Of a stretch of 64,000 bases of DNA, positions 46,101 through 57,849 are shown one piece after another (position 1 is the stretch's first letter; each line of letters starts with the position of its first letter). The DNA is taken from contig NC_087078.1 of the NCBI RefSeq assembly GCF_026151205.1, positions 17,377,118-17,441,117 on the forward strand, written 5' to 3'. A program made the position numbers and the translations under genes. Under the pieces are notes generated by a model. It was not told where the DNA came from. It saw only the letters and a program-made list of their open reading frames with translations, and ran no database searches. The stretch comes from Bolinopsis microptera (Eukaryota; Ctenophora; Tentaculata; Lobata; Bolinopsidae).

Positions 46101-49100
46101 ATTGAAGGATCAAGATGGTATCTGGTGCCCCTGGAATTGGAGGACATATGAGCATATAAACGTCAAACATGAACTTATATATTTAATACTTTTAACCATA
46201 TCTCTGTTCCAATAGCTGACTATTATCTTGATGAATAACGACTTTCTTAAACGGTGTTTAATGCAACTGATGGATCTGTATCAGATCAAGTTTAGTTGCA
46301 ACTATTATTGGGGGACTCTGACGATGTGCTCAACACGTGACATACCATTATCTGATAGTACTAAACTGACAGAAACTTGCAGTCTAGACACAAATATCAT
46401 AGCTCGTAAACAGTTACATTTTTGAGTTGAGTTATTTATCAGCACTCCCTTAAACCAGCCTAGATCAGTAAGGATAGGATATGGATAAGTATGACAAGTT
46501 GGATTTTGTAGTGGAATTTGTTCAGAAATTCAGACTTTACAAGCGTCAATGGTTCCTTATTTAAAGTTAAAAGATGGAACATTGATTTCAAAAACCTTAA
46601 AATCATAGTATCAATAACTCCTCAACCTGTTAAAGTTAAAGTCACGATTTGGCACGCAGTTATGTCCTGCCACCCACAGCGTCAATAAGTATGTTATCGC
46701 ATCAAAAATAATATTCTAGATAAACTAAGGGTACGTGTGTACTGGTAATGAAAGTAAATAATATTTACTCCAAACAGTTCAACAGCCGACCTACAGACTT
46801 AAAAAAGGTTCAACATATTATACCCATTATACGTTATATGCGATTGACATTAAACTGGTATTAATGATGCTTGATCACTCCCACATGCTCAACTGACGTC
46901 AGTAACTAGAAGCATCGCATTTTAAATGTGTGCCAGAATTCAGAAACCTGGTCACTCTTTACCATTCAACTGGAAATAGGTATTATTTTATTTTAAGTAC
47001 ATTATAATATTCATTATTATTACATTTAACTGGTTCAAAGCCCTTATGTGTACCTTTACAAATAGAAGAAACCGTTCTAGTTTCTACACAGGTATTTACG
47101 AGGATGAAATTAAGATGAAATCAAGGGCCTTCATATTTAGGATCGTTATTATCAAAAGGGAACCTTGTTTAACGAACCTGCTCAATATAATTTTCTCAAT
47201 AAAGTTTAGAATTATTGTGATTAAATACGGCTTTCTCTTAAACTCTCTTTATTTTAATATTTCAATATTTTTGTTATTTTAATATTCCGTACAGATAACA
47301 CAGGTTTATTTAACTAATTGAAAAAAGAGACGAATCACCCAGCTTTATCAAGAGACGTCTAATACATACAGATCACTCGTTGAGCAAAAAATCATTATTC
47401 AACGAGGCACTTTCATCCTGTCACCAAAGAAGCAAAAATCGGCTGGGACGACAAAAACAATGCTAAGGACAACAGGATTCTTAAATTATGTACAGCCTAA
47501 TCTAATCGCATTTCATTCAAAACAAAGTATCTACGCCCTACGGTATTAAAGTTCGTTACGATATGCACTGCGTAGGAGGAACTTGACCGTAAAAACGAAA
47601 CAAAAACCTAGCAACTAATCTTCACTATCTTCACAATTCCAACTAAGATAAAGATAATAGGCCCCTGTATACGATCATTAGTTTAAACGGTTCAGCGTAA
47701 AACGAACTTTTAGACAACGGTCTGAATTAAGTGTGGCCATTTGTCGAGTCTTATTGAGGGATAATAGATTATTATCTATATACTGAGTAAACTCTCAGAA
47801 TATTGAATTTAAGGGGGAGAGGAGGGGGGGGACAAGTGAAGTACAAAATATACTGGTGAATAGTACTGAGATTAAACGGATCAAACAAAACAGTAAACGA
47901 AGATGCAGCGTGGCGGGTCGAGGTGAAGTAACAAAACACTAACCAGAGATGCAGCGTGAAGTAGATCGCCGGACAAGTGCAGGCAAGTATGACTAATACG
48001 TGGTCTGCCCATTACAATAGACAGCTACCGCCCTTCTTCTGCCCTGAACACCCCGGACAAAAATGCGCCGTGAGACGCCACGAAATACCACTGATTGCTC
48101 TCCCCCAGTGAGGTTTAGTGGACAGGTAGTTTCAGCGGTCCTTGTTTACAAACTCGATTTGTCTGGAATATAAGTGACTTCTGATTTTGTCTCGAGAGGA
48201 CCTAGAAGGCAGGGTAGCTTGCTTGAGTTTTAAAGTTTGGGGCGAGTCGCGACGGTTTAACCAGTACACGTGTAAAAAATAAGAAGCTGGCACACTTTAC
48301 CCTGAGCCCACGATACGACCCAGTATCTACCTCCCCACTGTACCGGGTATCTCCAGGCTTGTGGTTCAAGATTGGACTCAAGACAGAGCGTGCGTTCAGC
48401 TGACTCACTACACCGACCTGATGCCTCCCAAGCAGTAGCCACCTTATGGCTGGACATCGATTCGAAGTGCGCACGATTCTAGACCCAGTCAACCGTTAAC
48501 GAGGACGAAAATACCCGCATTTACCAGAAAATCCCTGAATTTACCGCTAGTGAAATACTATGTGGGGGGAACTAAGGAACTGAGAGACCTCGTAAATTGA
48601 CAACACCTCACAACATCCCGATATAGAACTCTTAAAAAAGTAACTTGAAGTTTTCTTGTCCAAGCTGGTTGCCTCTCGAGAATACGTGAAGCTAGACTAA
48701 CAAACAGGGCGGCATTAAAGTGTAGGCTCGGCTATTTGGAAACAAGTCTCTTACAAACGTCAAACACTTATCAGCCAATCAGAGACGAGTATTAGGTCGC
48801 TCATCCAATGAGACCGCCATGTGGGGCTCACAGTAGACATCCAGGTGTCAGCAAGGAGTAGCATAGTTTAGGAAGAAAACAGTAAACAAAGGGCGTACTC
48901 TAAAAGAAATCAAATTTGCAGATTCGATAAGTGCGGCTAATACTAGAGCATAGCACCGTGAAAAGGCATTATAAAATTCAACTATACATCAGAATCACAT
49001 GAAAATAACATGATGTCCTCAGCTGTCTGCCTGACTAAACTCACGCTGGAATCCTAACTCAGAAAGCTGTAAGTATCTACAATGTAGTGAGGAGGATGGG

Positions 49101-49650
49101 TGAGGAACACGAATGACTAGTTTAAGTTCTCGTCCACTGAAGGAGCAGCACACTTGATATGGGCCCGGGACTCCATGAGGAAAACTCGGGGCACACCTGG
49201 GTCTCGGGGGGAGGAGAACGAGGAGTGAGTGATAAAACAAATATATTAGTGCCTCATCGTACTAAACAAGCGTCATCATGGAATCTTACTAAAGTTTCAT
49301 CTGGTCGAGGACGCGTGGACACACGACGTGCGGAAAGCAGGGGATGGATTCAGCTGAAGTATGAGAAGGTCTGATCAGCAGACTTAAGTTAGTAGACGAG
49401 GGATCCTTAGTCCTATATCTCGAATTTTTAAAAGTTAAAACCGCGCATCGGGCTGTTAAGAGGTCGGAAAGCAGTTTTGTCGTGAGGTGGGCTGGACGAA
49501 ATGCCGGATTCCGGCGTTAACCGAGGCTGAGGTACCCACAATCGCACGTCGAATTTTGCGGTCGTATTCTGCGAATTGCAGGTAACCAATGAAAGCAGAT
49601 AACAATGATAAGTTGTAACACTGTAACATGTTACATAATATCAGTTACCA
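43166..49650. other. Gene-free region with E-box patch at 44.7-45.0 kb
   Basis: No exon recognised. CACGTG occurs at 43724, 44027, 44715, 44921, 44995, 45012, 46334 and 48267. TGATTGGTT is at about 44945 and GCCAATCAGAG near 48776. A GC-richer patch at 48200-48490 gives overlapping minus frames without a motif. AT-rich DNA without structure fills 45.4-47.9 kb. Confidence 0.5.
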
Positions 49651-49651
49651 G

Positions 49652-49738
49652 TTTACTAGGTTACCAGGTTACCAGGTTACCAGGTTACCAGGTTACTAGG
49701 TTACCAGGTTACTAGGTTACCAGATCAGGTTACTATGT
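49652..49738. repeat. 8-bp repeat AGGTTACC
   Basis: About ten units of AGGTTACC or AGGTTACT. GGTTACC-like half-sites recur every 8 bp. It is short and diverged at its ends. Confidence 0.9.
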
Positions 49739-51040
49739 CAACAAGCTTTTAGTTTACGCCGGTTTACATGACGCTACAATATGACACTACCCTTCATTTG
49801 GAGTAAGTAAAGGAAATTGTGTTTAATTCACCTGATTCCCAAGGGATCCAACCTGACAACCTGCTAATTGGAAAAGGCACTCAAATCAATACAATGGTAA
49901 TTCCGTTACGTAACCTGTTGAAGAGAACCAGTTGAACTGGTAATATTTGATCGATCTACTTTACAGTTTATGTATGATCACGTGATGGTAGAATGACACC
50001 CGTTAATTGTGACTTGACAGTAATGAGAACAATTCACTGACACTTCTAAAGAATTGACAGAACTAACCAGTACCCATAACGTGTCACACTAGACGGCATT
50101 CACACTGACACTGACACTCCACGCTTAAGGTGGACATGACCATATTTTTAAAACGCCGCTCGAAATCAACAACAATAATCATTAAAACGACATCTGGCGT
50201 AACGATCAAGAGCTTGGGACCTCACTCTTTCTCTCTCCTCGCTCGACAAATGATGTTGTAAGATGGCTGTAGTGCCCCCGGTAATGTCTTAATGTTAAAG
50301 GTTAGAAGGGTGTTTACCGTTTAAATCTCCCACAGTAGTTCGCTGGTAACGGAGCTAATAGATAATTGCCGCGGAGGAGAGGGGGTTAGGGGTGCATGTC
50401 TTCAGGTGCCCAGTCCGCTTTTTAGACGAAATTACACTGTTCAAGTGGGTCGGGATATGAGAATTTCATTATATCGGTAGACGGTAGATGCTATTTAGGA
50501 CGCAGCCAACTTGTTAGCTGAGATACGATAAAAATAAAGTCTGGTCAGGTGCAGGGTGATTTGCGGCCGGACCGAAGTAAAGAGAACCAAGACTTCTTTA
50601 CTCTCTCTCCCTCTCTGGTCCTCCCTGCCTCTCGTCCCACCTGGCGTTGTAAAACCCTGAATTTCAAATATAATAGCCTGTTCTATCCCTATGTAATGCT
50701 CAACTGTATGCTCTTTAATGATCATTTAGCCTTATTAAATAAATTAAAAATGAGCAATTAAAATGGAAAACAGTCGCAGCCGGTCGAAGGGCCGGGGCAA
50801 TTAAGCCGCACTTCTTGCCAGCATCTCTAAGATGATTGGCCGAAGGTAGAATCCATCATTAGTGGTTCCCCACGTCAGCTCTGACCTGTATTTTTTATAA
50901 TTTTCATCTCCTCCTCAGCAGATCGGCCAGGTTATTCTTGTTCTCGTGCATCATCTGATTCTAATGCTCATTAGTAGGGCTGCTCTAAAGGTGCTATCAG
51001 AATATACCGGATTGTAAGAACACCTGACTCAGGGGTCACG
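49739..51040. other. Gene-free region
   Basis: No exon recognised. It contains TCACGTGA at 49978, TGATTGGCC near 50832, several TGACAC/TGACAG words at 50010-50120 and a CTCTC-rich stretch near 50600. Confidence 0.45.
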
Positions 51041-51044
51041 GCAG

Positions 51045-51075
51045 GTCACGTGTGGGTCACGTGCGGGTCACGTGA
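51045..51075. promoter_or_regulatory. Three E-boxes in tandem at exact 11-bp spacing
   Basis: GGTCACGTG occurs three times, with CACGTG at 51047, 51058 and 51069, so all three sites face the same side of the helix. An incomplete fourth unit (GGGTCACGGC) precedes it. This may be a short tandem duplication of an E-box or a multimeric bHLH-ZIP site. Confidence 0.6.
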
Positions 51076-51200
51076 TTAGAGGAACCAGGGCTTCTTCCTG
51101 GCCAGACCTTGCAATTATTATGGCACCTGAAGTACCATTATATAGGCCCGGAGATGTTCTGATTTGGTTTTTGAGGTTAGCTACGATATGGATCAGTTGG

Positions 51201-51264
51201 TGTGATAAAGTGTGATAAAGTGTGATAAAGTGTGATAAAGTGTGATAAAGTGTGATAAAGTGAT
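51201..51264. repeat. 10-bp repeat TGTGATAAAG, six copies
   Basis: Six perfect copies followed by a partial one. Each carries TGATAA, a GATA-factor type word, at one-turn spacing. Confidence 0.97.
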
Positions 51265-51269
51265 ACGGA

Positions 51270-52326
51270 TTTGGTTCAGTAACCAACAATTCAGTAAAAA
51301 TTCAGTAACCAACAATTGTTTCATAGCTGATAAGAAACGTAATGGTAGTATAACGACAAAAGAAGAAGGACACATTCAAATACTGGCTGATAGAAATACT
51401 CATCTAAATAACCAAGTACTAAGTAGGCGGTTCTACTGACAGTGACCTTAATTCTAAATTTTGTAATAAATCCTCACTGATAAGCTAAATATAAAGGTTT
51501 GCTTAGGATCATGCTAATACCAGATCTGTAATGAATTTGAATTCGTTGAATTAACATGTAATATAAAATCAATAATAAAATTCCATTTAATATTCAAAAG
51601 CGAAGTACACCAGAGCAGTCAGGTGCATTCCACGCATGATTCGCTGTCATTGGACACACATTTTTGTCACAATTTGTCAGTTTTTGTCAGGTATCACACA
51701 GTAGCAGTACAGTGACACAGGCTGTTCAGTGTGACGAAGCAGCCTCGACAGCCTGACAGATCGTATAATGTTGTTTGAAGTGAGCCGTGAAGTGGGGGCA
51801 GCGATAATAGGACGAATGCTGTACAGTGACACAATATATCAAGATAGTGACAAGTGTTTCAAGCGAGGCAGAAATGAAAATTGGACGCAATGGCTGTAGG
51901 AGGAGGGGTTTTATTAAACTCGCTTGGGTGCCTCCGTGATCCGCTGAGAGCATCGTAAAGTCTCCATCATGCGCTCCGTTTTAACGGTTTTCACATGATC
52001 CGACCCTGACTTCTCATTGGCTCAGTCTAGAAAAGCCACGCATCTTATTGGGTGATTTCCAAGAAGTGCACTGCGATTCTCGGATCGATATCTGGTTCCC
52101 GAGGGTAAATTGTAAATGGGAAGGATAGTCATGCACAGTGCTCAAATTGTCACGTTGCTGGGTGACAAGATGACACATTAAAAACGCTTGCTCAAATTTG
52201 ATTGGTTAAACAGTATCCTTTCTTAAATTCTATTGGTTAAACTTCATTCTATGTGCTTTGATCTTTGACCGAACTGCCCTTCTTATTACGGCAGTACGTT
52301 AGTTTAAGTAACAAATAGGTGGATGG
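51270..52326. other. Gene-free region, TGACA-rich
   Basis: No exon. Many TGTCA/TGACA words lie between 51640 and 51860. GATTGG and ATTGGTT boxes lie near 52015, 52199 and 52231. Confidence 0.45.
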
Positions 52327-52651
52327 TAACGATATGAATATTAAAATTCCGAAAATCCCTCTAAGATAAGTTAAGGAGTCGTTCACATATTACGTAATAT
52401 GTGAACGACCCCTTACGTTATCTTTGTTAATGAAGGGATATTATCATAGCAGGTATCTTAGGAATGAGGGATAATATTAATCTTAGGAATTAATAACTTA
52501 AAAGGAATCTGAGGAATATTCCGTTCTATTCCATTGACGAATTCATAAAATTCCATTGACAAATTATTAGTATTATCATTAGAAGTGTTTTGAAGCGAAT
52601 AAAAATTAATTAACCTTAGGCTGGGTGATTATAAACTTACAAACCTTAGAT
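52327..52651 (+). repeat. Dispersed direct repeat, copy 1 (with insertion)
   Basis: This copy is about 85-90% similar by eye to 55196-55437, from AACGATATGAATATTAAAATTC to CTTACAAACCTTAG. Compared with copy 2 it carries an extra 46-bp palindrome after GATAA and an extra stretch near 52545-52605. It is non-coding and AT-rich, the type of repeat unknown. Confidence 0.85.
52370..52415. mobile_element. 46-bp palindromic insertion (miniature element)
   Basis: TAAGGAGTCGTTCACATATT is followed by its reverse complement, with one mismatched pair, around a central ACGT. The sister repeat at 55196-55437 reads GAGATAACGTTATC straight through, so this is an insertion. I recall similar GGGGTCGTTCAC-ACGTAA words as ends of DNA transposons in invertebrates. 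The whole could be two fused terminal repeats. Confidence 0.75.
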
Positions 52652-52659
52652 TTTAAGAG

Positions 52660-53840
52660 TTTAAACTTATAAACCTAAACCAAGAGGACTATAACAATTA
52701 GTATGAAAATAGCAGCAGAAGATAATAAACTTATTAACAGTGAATTATGAACCTATAAACGCAATAAAACAGCACCAAGGCGCCATGTGCGTGAGTAAAA
52801 TAAATACAGAAAAACCTGACCTAATCCATAAAGCAACAAATTGTAAGGAGGTCCAACAATTGGCCTAATAAAAAGTATCACAATTAATGGAACATTCACA
52901 ATTACAGGATCGAGCCCTTTTACTGGAATTACGACCTTAACCATCTGCTACCTGGTAAATCATCCTTTTGTTTATATCCCTTATATCATGATTGTGTGAA
53001 ATTAACGGTTTATTGTACCAATTCAACCTACTTGGACTGCAAAGCTTTGAGAAGGTTTTTGTTTGTTTGAAGGTGGAAAAAGTGTGAGTTGAAACAAAAA
53101 GTGTGAAATTGTAGCTGAGAAGGGGGGTTATTTCAGTACAAGCGATGGTCTTCACAGGTTGTATTGTAAGTTAGTACAATTTACTGTACTGGCTAATAAT
53201 AATAGGGGCGACATTAAACATGTTGGTGTCGGTACTCTGGTCATAACAACGTTACGTTTTAACAACCCACGTTGCCATTGTGTCGTCACTGTGAAGCCAA
53301 TACTATGTATTTTCTAGAAATTCAGTTAATGTTTGAAAATTTCCAAAATGGTTTCAGTTTTGAGTCAAGTCAGAAGTAGTACTTCGATAGAACAATCAGG
53401 AATGGTCTCGTTTAGCATTTAACGTGAATATTTCCCAAAGTTTGGGTCAACAATTTTATGGTTTGACGCTAATTAGCTCGAGACTGTATCTTTTAATTAG
53501 TTAAAGTGGTCACCGTCAATATTATTACTTATTCATTAGCGACTTACAATTTAATTAAATCCTATTTTTAAAGTACTGTCGCAAAACTAAACGTATAGTG
53601 TTTAAAGAAAAAGAAAATTCGCTCGAAATCAGATTTGAAAAGAAACGCACAAAGTTAAACCAAACTGAAATGTGATAAGCAAAATTGGATAATTGTTAGC
53701 ATCAAAGCGCCTGATTTTCAATAACTGAATGAATCGAAAATATATGTAACATATGCCTAACAGTGCTGGCTCTGGAGGTCAGTATAAACAATTACGTAGA
53801 CAGACTTGAAACTTACACCCTCAAAAAGGAACCATAATCT
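52660..53840. other. Gene-free region
   Basis: AT-rich, without a convincing exon. Short minus frames at 52753-52944 and 52937-53155 show no motif. Confidence 0.45.
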
Positions 53841-53844
53841 CAGT

Positions 53845-54062
53845 TGTCAGGGCCGGTTGTCAGGGCCAGTTGTCAGGGCCAGTTAGCAGGGCCAGTTGTC
53901 AGGGCTGGTTGTCAGGGCCAGTTGTCAGGGCCGGTTGTCAGGGCCGGTTGTCAGGGCCAGTTGTCAGGGCCGGTTGTCAGGGCCAGTTGTCAGGGCCAGT
54001 TGTTTAGTGACCGGTTGTTTAGTGACCAGTTGTTTAGTGACCAGTTGTTTAGTGACCAGTTC
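53845..54062. repeat. Compound minisatellite, 13-bp then 15-bp units
   Basis: About twelve units of GTTGTCAGGGCCR (13 bp), then four of GGTTGTTTAGTGACC (15 bp). The two unit types share the GGTTGT/AGTTGT start, suggesting one arose from the other. The plus-strand frames across it are repeat artefacts. Confidence 0.93.
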
Positions 54063-54153
54063 TTGTGCAGGCCGCAGGGGTCTGTTAAATTGTTCACAGA
54101 ACTAATCAAGTTGAGTTTACTGAAATGATCCAAATATAATGGGTTGATGTTAA

Positions 54154-54349
54154 GTCATGTGACACAAGTCATGTGACACAAGTCATGTGACACAAGTCAT
54201 GTGAAACAAGTCATGTGACACAAGTCATGTGACACAAGTCATGTGACACAAGTCATGTGACACAAGTCATGTGACACAAGTCATGTGACACAAGTCATGT
54301 GACACAAGTCATGTGACACAAGTCATGTGACACAAGTCATGTGACACAA
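54154..54349. repeat. 14-bp array GTCATGTGACACAA, 14 copies
   Basis: Fourteen copies of GTCATGTGACACAA in exact 14-bp register, with only one base change (copy 4, GAAACAA). Every unit holds TCATGTGA, the M-box type E-box, one base from the TCACGTGA abundant elsewhere in the window. The homogeneity suggests recent expansion. Confidence 0.97.
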
Positions 54350-54883
54350 TAGTAGGACGGTGGAAACCTGAAATACAGCACCTTACAAAACTAGGTCCAC
54401 CGCAATCTCCATTTATTTTAAGTTAAACTCCATCTCCATCCATGAACTGTGTATTTCTGAAAACCGTGCCAATTTGAATTACTCTCGTCCTCTATCCAGC
54501 AAGGCAACCCGGGGCTTTCAGTCATGTGGACTATGTATTGAAAAGGAACGCGAAACCAATAATTTTAATATACACCAATATCAGATATTATTAAATGAAC
54601 GAATGTGAGACAGTACCTTAAACTCGGAAGTCTCAGGTAATATCTGCCGTAAATAACATAATTTGTATCTTTTCCTCTATCAAAAAACCTATCTGTAACA
54701 TTCCACCGACAAAACTAACATCGGGCACCACAACTCAGCTTACAACACTAAACAGTGTCTCAGTATCCGACTCAGTCCAATCCTTGCTCTGTCATAGTCT
54801 AGACATGGTCATTTAACTGTGACCAGTGATACTGATAATCATCATCCTGATTATTATATTGATAATTCAGCTATTAAACTTAC

Positions 54884-54989
54884 AACAATGAAACGGTCCA
54901 CTTCCTGATTCCCATGGTAGAAATACAGCCCTTTGATCTTATGGGCTGTCGAGACGGGAACCATGGCTTGAAGACAATCGTATTGAAAT
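54884..54989 (-). CDS. Candidate exon, unidentified
   Basis: The minus strand has a strong donor GTAAGT and an acceptor CCACTGTTTAG around 106 nt. Two frames are open. The more protein-like reads FQYDCLQAMVPVSTAHKI, then KGLYFYHGNQEVDRFIV. The opposite strand is open as well, which weakens the case. No neighbouring exon or family was recognised. Confidence 0.25.
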
Positions 54990-55107
54990 CTAAACAGTGG
55001 GAATTGTCTAAAGTTAACTCATCTTGCTCGTTTCCCTGCTTATTGAAGAAACTTATATAATATAATATGCAATCTTTATTGCCTGCCCAATAAACAACTC
55101 AAAAAGT

Positions 55108-55585
55108 ACGCATATCTTTTGAATGGAGCTGTCAAAGTTTCAACGCGAGGTATTTATTATTGCCAAATATAAATCTTAAAACGATACTAATCGCAACGAT
55201 ACGAATATTAAAATTCTGAGAATCCCTCTGAGATAACGTTATCTTTGTTAATGAAGGGATATTATCATAGCAGGTATCTTAGGAATGAGGGATAATAGGA
55301 ATCTTAGGAATTAATAACTTAAAAGGAATATGGGGAATATTCCGTTCTATTCTATTGACAACCTATTAGTATTATTACAGAACCGAATAAAATTAATTAA
55401 CCTTAGCCTGGGTGATGATAAACTTACAAACCTTAGCTCTTGCGATCATTTTACGCATATATTTTGACTGGAGCTGTCAAAGTTTCAACTCAGGGTATTT
55501 ATTGTTGCATCAGTTCAATCATCAAGTAAAGATATTGCATTTTATACTGTTGTTCGTCAATATAAACCTTAAAACGATACTAATC
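55108..55585 (+). repeat. Nested repeat: dispersed repeat copy 2 between short direct repeats
   Basis: Copy 2 of the dispersed repeat occupies 55196-55437. It is bracketed by a second direct repeat: 55108-55196 and 55452-55585 share ACGCATAT, TGGAGCTGTCAAAGTTTCAAC and AAAACGATACTAATCGCAA. The second of these has an extra 40-45 bp in its middle. The arrangement fits a segmental tandem duplication around, or with, the inner repeat. Confidence 0.75.
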
Positions 55586-56088
55586 GCAATTTGACTGTCG
55601 TGGTTTCCAATTATCAAGCATTTATTGAGATAACAGTTTGAAGTTAATCATTATAATACTGGTAGCAACAACTATTGTAACCCTACTTATCGGCCCATCA
55701 TGTTCTGAGCAATTATATTCAGTAAAATGCACATTTTATTTACAGTCTTACTCTTTTTTGATGTATTCCTCTTCCACATATTTCTTTCCAAATTAAGGAC
55801 CAAGTGAAAAAACGTAGAAACAAATTAACTGAGAAACTAACACACTGACAAGACATTGTTTTTATTGAATGGTAGTCTATGTCTTGTCAGTGTATCTGAA
55901 CAGGTTAGTGTGACAAAGCAAGTTAGTTCGGTAGATGCACAGTCAGGGCACGAAACAAGCACCAACCCAGGTAGAGTTGGTTTACAATTCTGGAGAAGCC
56001 CCCTCCATCTTCCCAAAGGAGAAATACTTATTTGTTTATTTAATTTTCACTAGATAACTAATTAAATTATAGTATGAAATGTGATTGT
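55586..56088. other. Gene-free spacer
   Basis: AT-rich, nothing recognised. An inverted pair of AAGACAT(T/A) and TGTCTTGTCAGTG words lies near 55848-55895. Confidence 0.4.

Positions 56089-56090
<2 letters not shown>

Positions 56091-56184
<94 letters not shown>
56091..56184. repeat. (GA)n dinucleotide repeat
   Basis: About 94 bp of uninterrupted GA, the longest simple dinucleotide run in the window apart from the TC tracts near 4 kb. Confidence 0.99.
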
Positions 56185-56186
<2 letters not shown>

Positions 56187-57845
56187 CTGCCTTTTTATCC
56201 TTTTCGTTAACATGAACCAGTTGAAGCTATGTGTGATTGTGTGATTACAAGATTTGTATATCACCCAGTTGAACGACGAATGAGTTGATGAAAATCTTGA
56301 TTACCTTAGTTCGTTTATTTATGGCGGGTAATATTGTGGCAGGTAAAAATAATGGCGGGTAAAAACATGGCGGAGTTTTGGAAAATCCGCCAAATTTAAC
56401 CCGCCACATATTTACCTGCAATATTATTTCAGAAAAAAATTGAAAATCCACCAAATTTACCTGCCATATTGCAAAATATAATATCTCTGTTTATCTGAAT
56501 AGGAAGTAAGTTTGAATAGGTAATAAGTGTCATAGCACGGTAACAATCATTTAACAGTATTGTTCGTCCATTACAACCAACTTATTTGAGTTTTTAGCAT
56601 AAAACCACGTTATGGTCACAATTCCAATGTAATAAAGGAACGATAAAATTATTATGTCATATACCCTGTCCGAACTCCAAAAGTTGACTCCGCGGGTTTT
56701 ATTAGTTAAAATAATGGCTGGTTAAAATAAAAACCGACAAATTTAACTGCCATAATTAAAAGAACCAAGGTAAATCTTTATTTAAGTATAATATTTTCGA
56801 ATCCATCCAACTAAATAGAGATAAATTTAAAGAACAAATTAACTCCAGAAAACAGTTTACTGTACTCCTGATATATAATGCATTTAATCAATAAAGACGG
56901 TTAGTGAGATTTCAAGTTCTCTAGCTAATTCCTAGTAGCGTGCATAAATTTGATTTTTCTCGCGGATAAATAGTACTAGAACGGATAAATAGTACTAGAA
57001 CGTCATGACATAATACCTATCAAAACAATTGGCTCTGAGCGTTGTTTGTATGTAAACACCATTATTGAGTAGCACTTTTTAACTTTATCCTTAGCAATTT
57101 ATGCTAGAATAGGACTCATTAAAATGTTAGCATGGCTAATTGAAAAGAATGATTAGGCATTTTAAAGTGATGAGATATATAAATTGATGCAGGTTTCCCT
57201 GATCATAGTGTGGGGTGAGCTATGTGCCAATCCTTGGAGAACCCGGTGGATGTCCTTGCTGTACGGCAGTGTTAAACAAGGAACTGAAACCGAGAGGTTC
57301 CGTTCAGGCCCTTCACACTTTGCTTCTGTCTATTTCTAATATACCGTCACAAAATGACTTTAATATAATCATGATAATTAGATATAATGTTACATGCATA
57401 ATACATTTAAAGAAAAGGAGACAAAAACAATACGATATTAAAATCTTTCTGATAGCAACTAATCAAACCTCATATTTGAACAGTTCAAGGTCAATTAAAA
57501 TTGACACTGGTTAAGATCACGCAGTCTTAATCCTGGTTAATCAATGAAACAAGAAATTTTTCAATGAAACAAGAAATTTAATTTTTAGCACATTTTACAG
57601 AGTAAAGAGATGTAAAACAATTTATAAAAATATAATGCTCATTTGGTGTATGACTTTTTGTCCTTGACTGTTAGTTTGATTTTGAAGGGACAGGCAACTA
57701 ACGGGGCAGGGAATGTGCGTGCCTGAAAGCTTTTGCACACACCAAAACGCTAGTTCAGTTGAGTTTTTAGAGACAGGGCTCATATGAGGATCAGAAGAAA
57801 ATTGTTAGCAGACGTTAGGGGTTCTGTTTGTGTTTGTTACTATGG
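56185..57845. other. Gene-free region with a short GGCGGGTAAA repeat
   Basis: Words like ATGGCGGGTAAAAA and its inverse TTTACCTGCCAT recur at 56322-56470 and about 56700-56755, giving weak inverted symmetry. A duplicated CGGATAAATAGTACTAGAACG lies near 56963-57002. A plus frame at 57215-57514 begins VPILGEPGGCPCCTAVLN but has no splice or motif support. Confidence 0.45.
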
Positions 57846-57849
57846 GTTA

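Noticed and set aside
48202-48492. Minus-strand 96-codon frame as a coding exon
   Set aside because: Overlapping frames are open together in a GC-richer patch, with no splice sites in phase; more like a decayed repeat or chance.
7164-52000. Excess of TGACAG/CTGTCA sites as Meis autoregulation
   Set aside because: The count seems at most about twofold above expectation for this composition, with no tight clusters of the full site; too weak to claim without a proper statistic.
49652-54349. CRISPR-like arrays
   Set aside because: The repeats are directly tandem with no unique spacers, and the DNA is animal; ordinary minisatellites.
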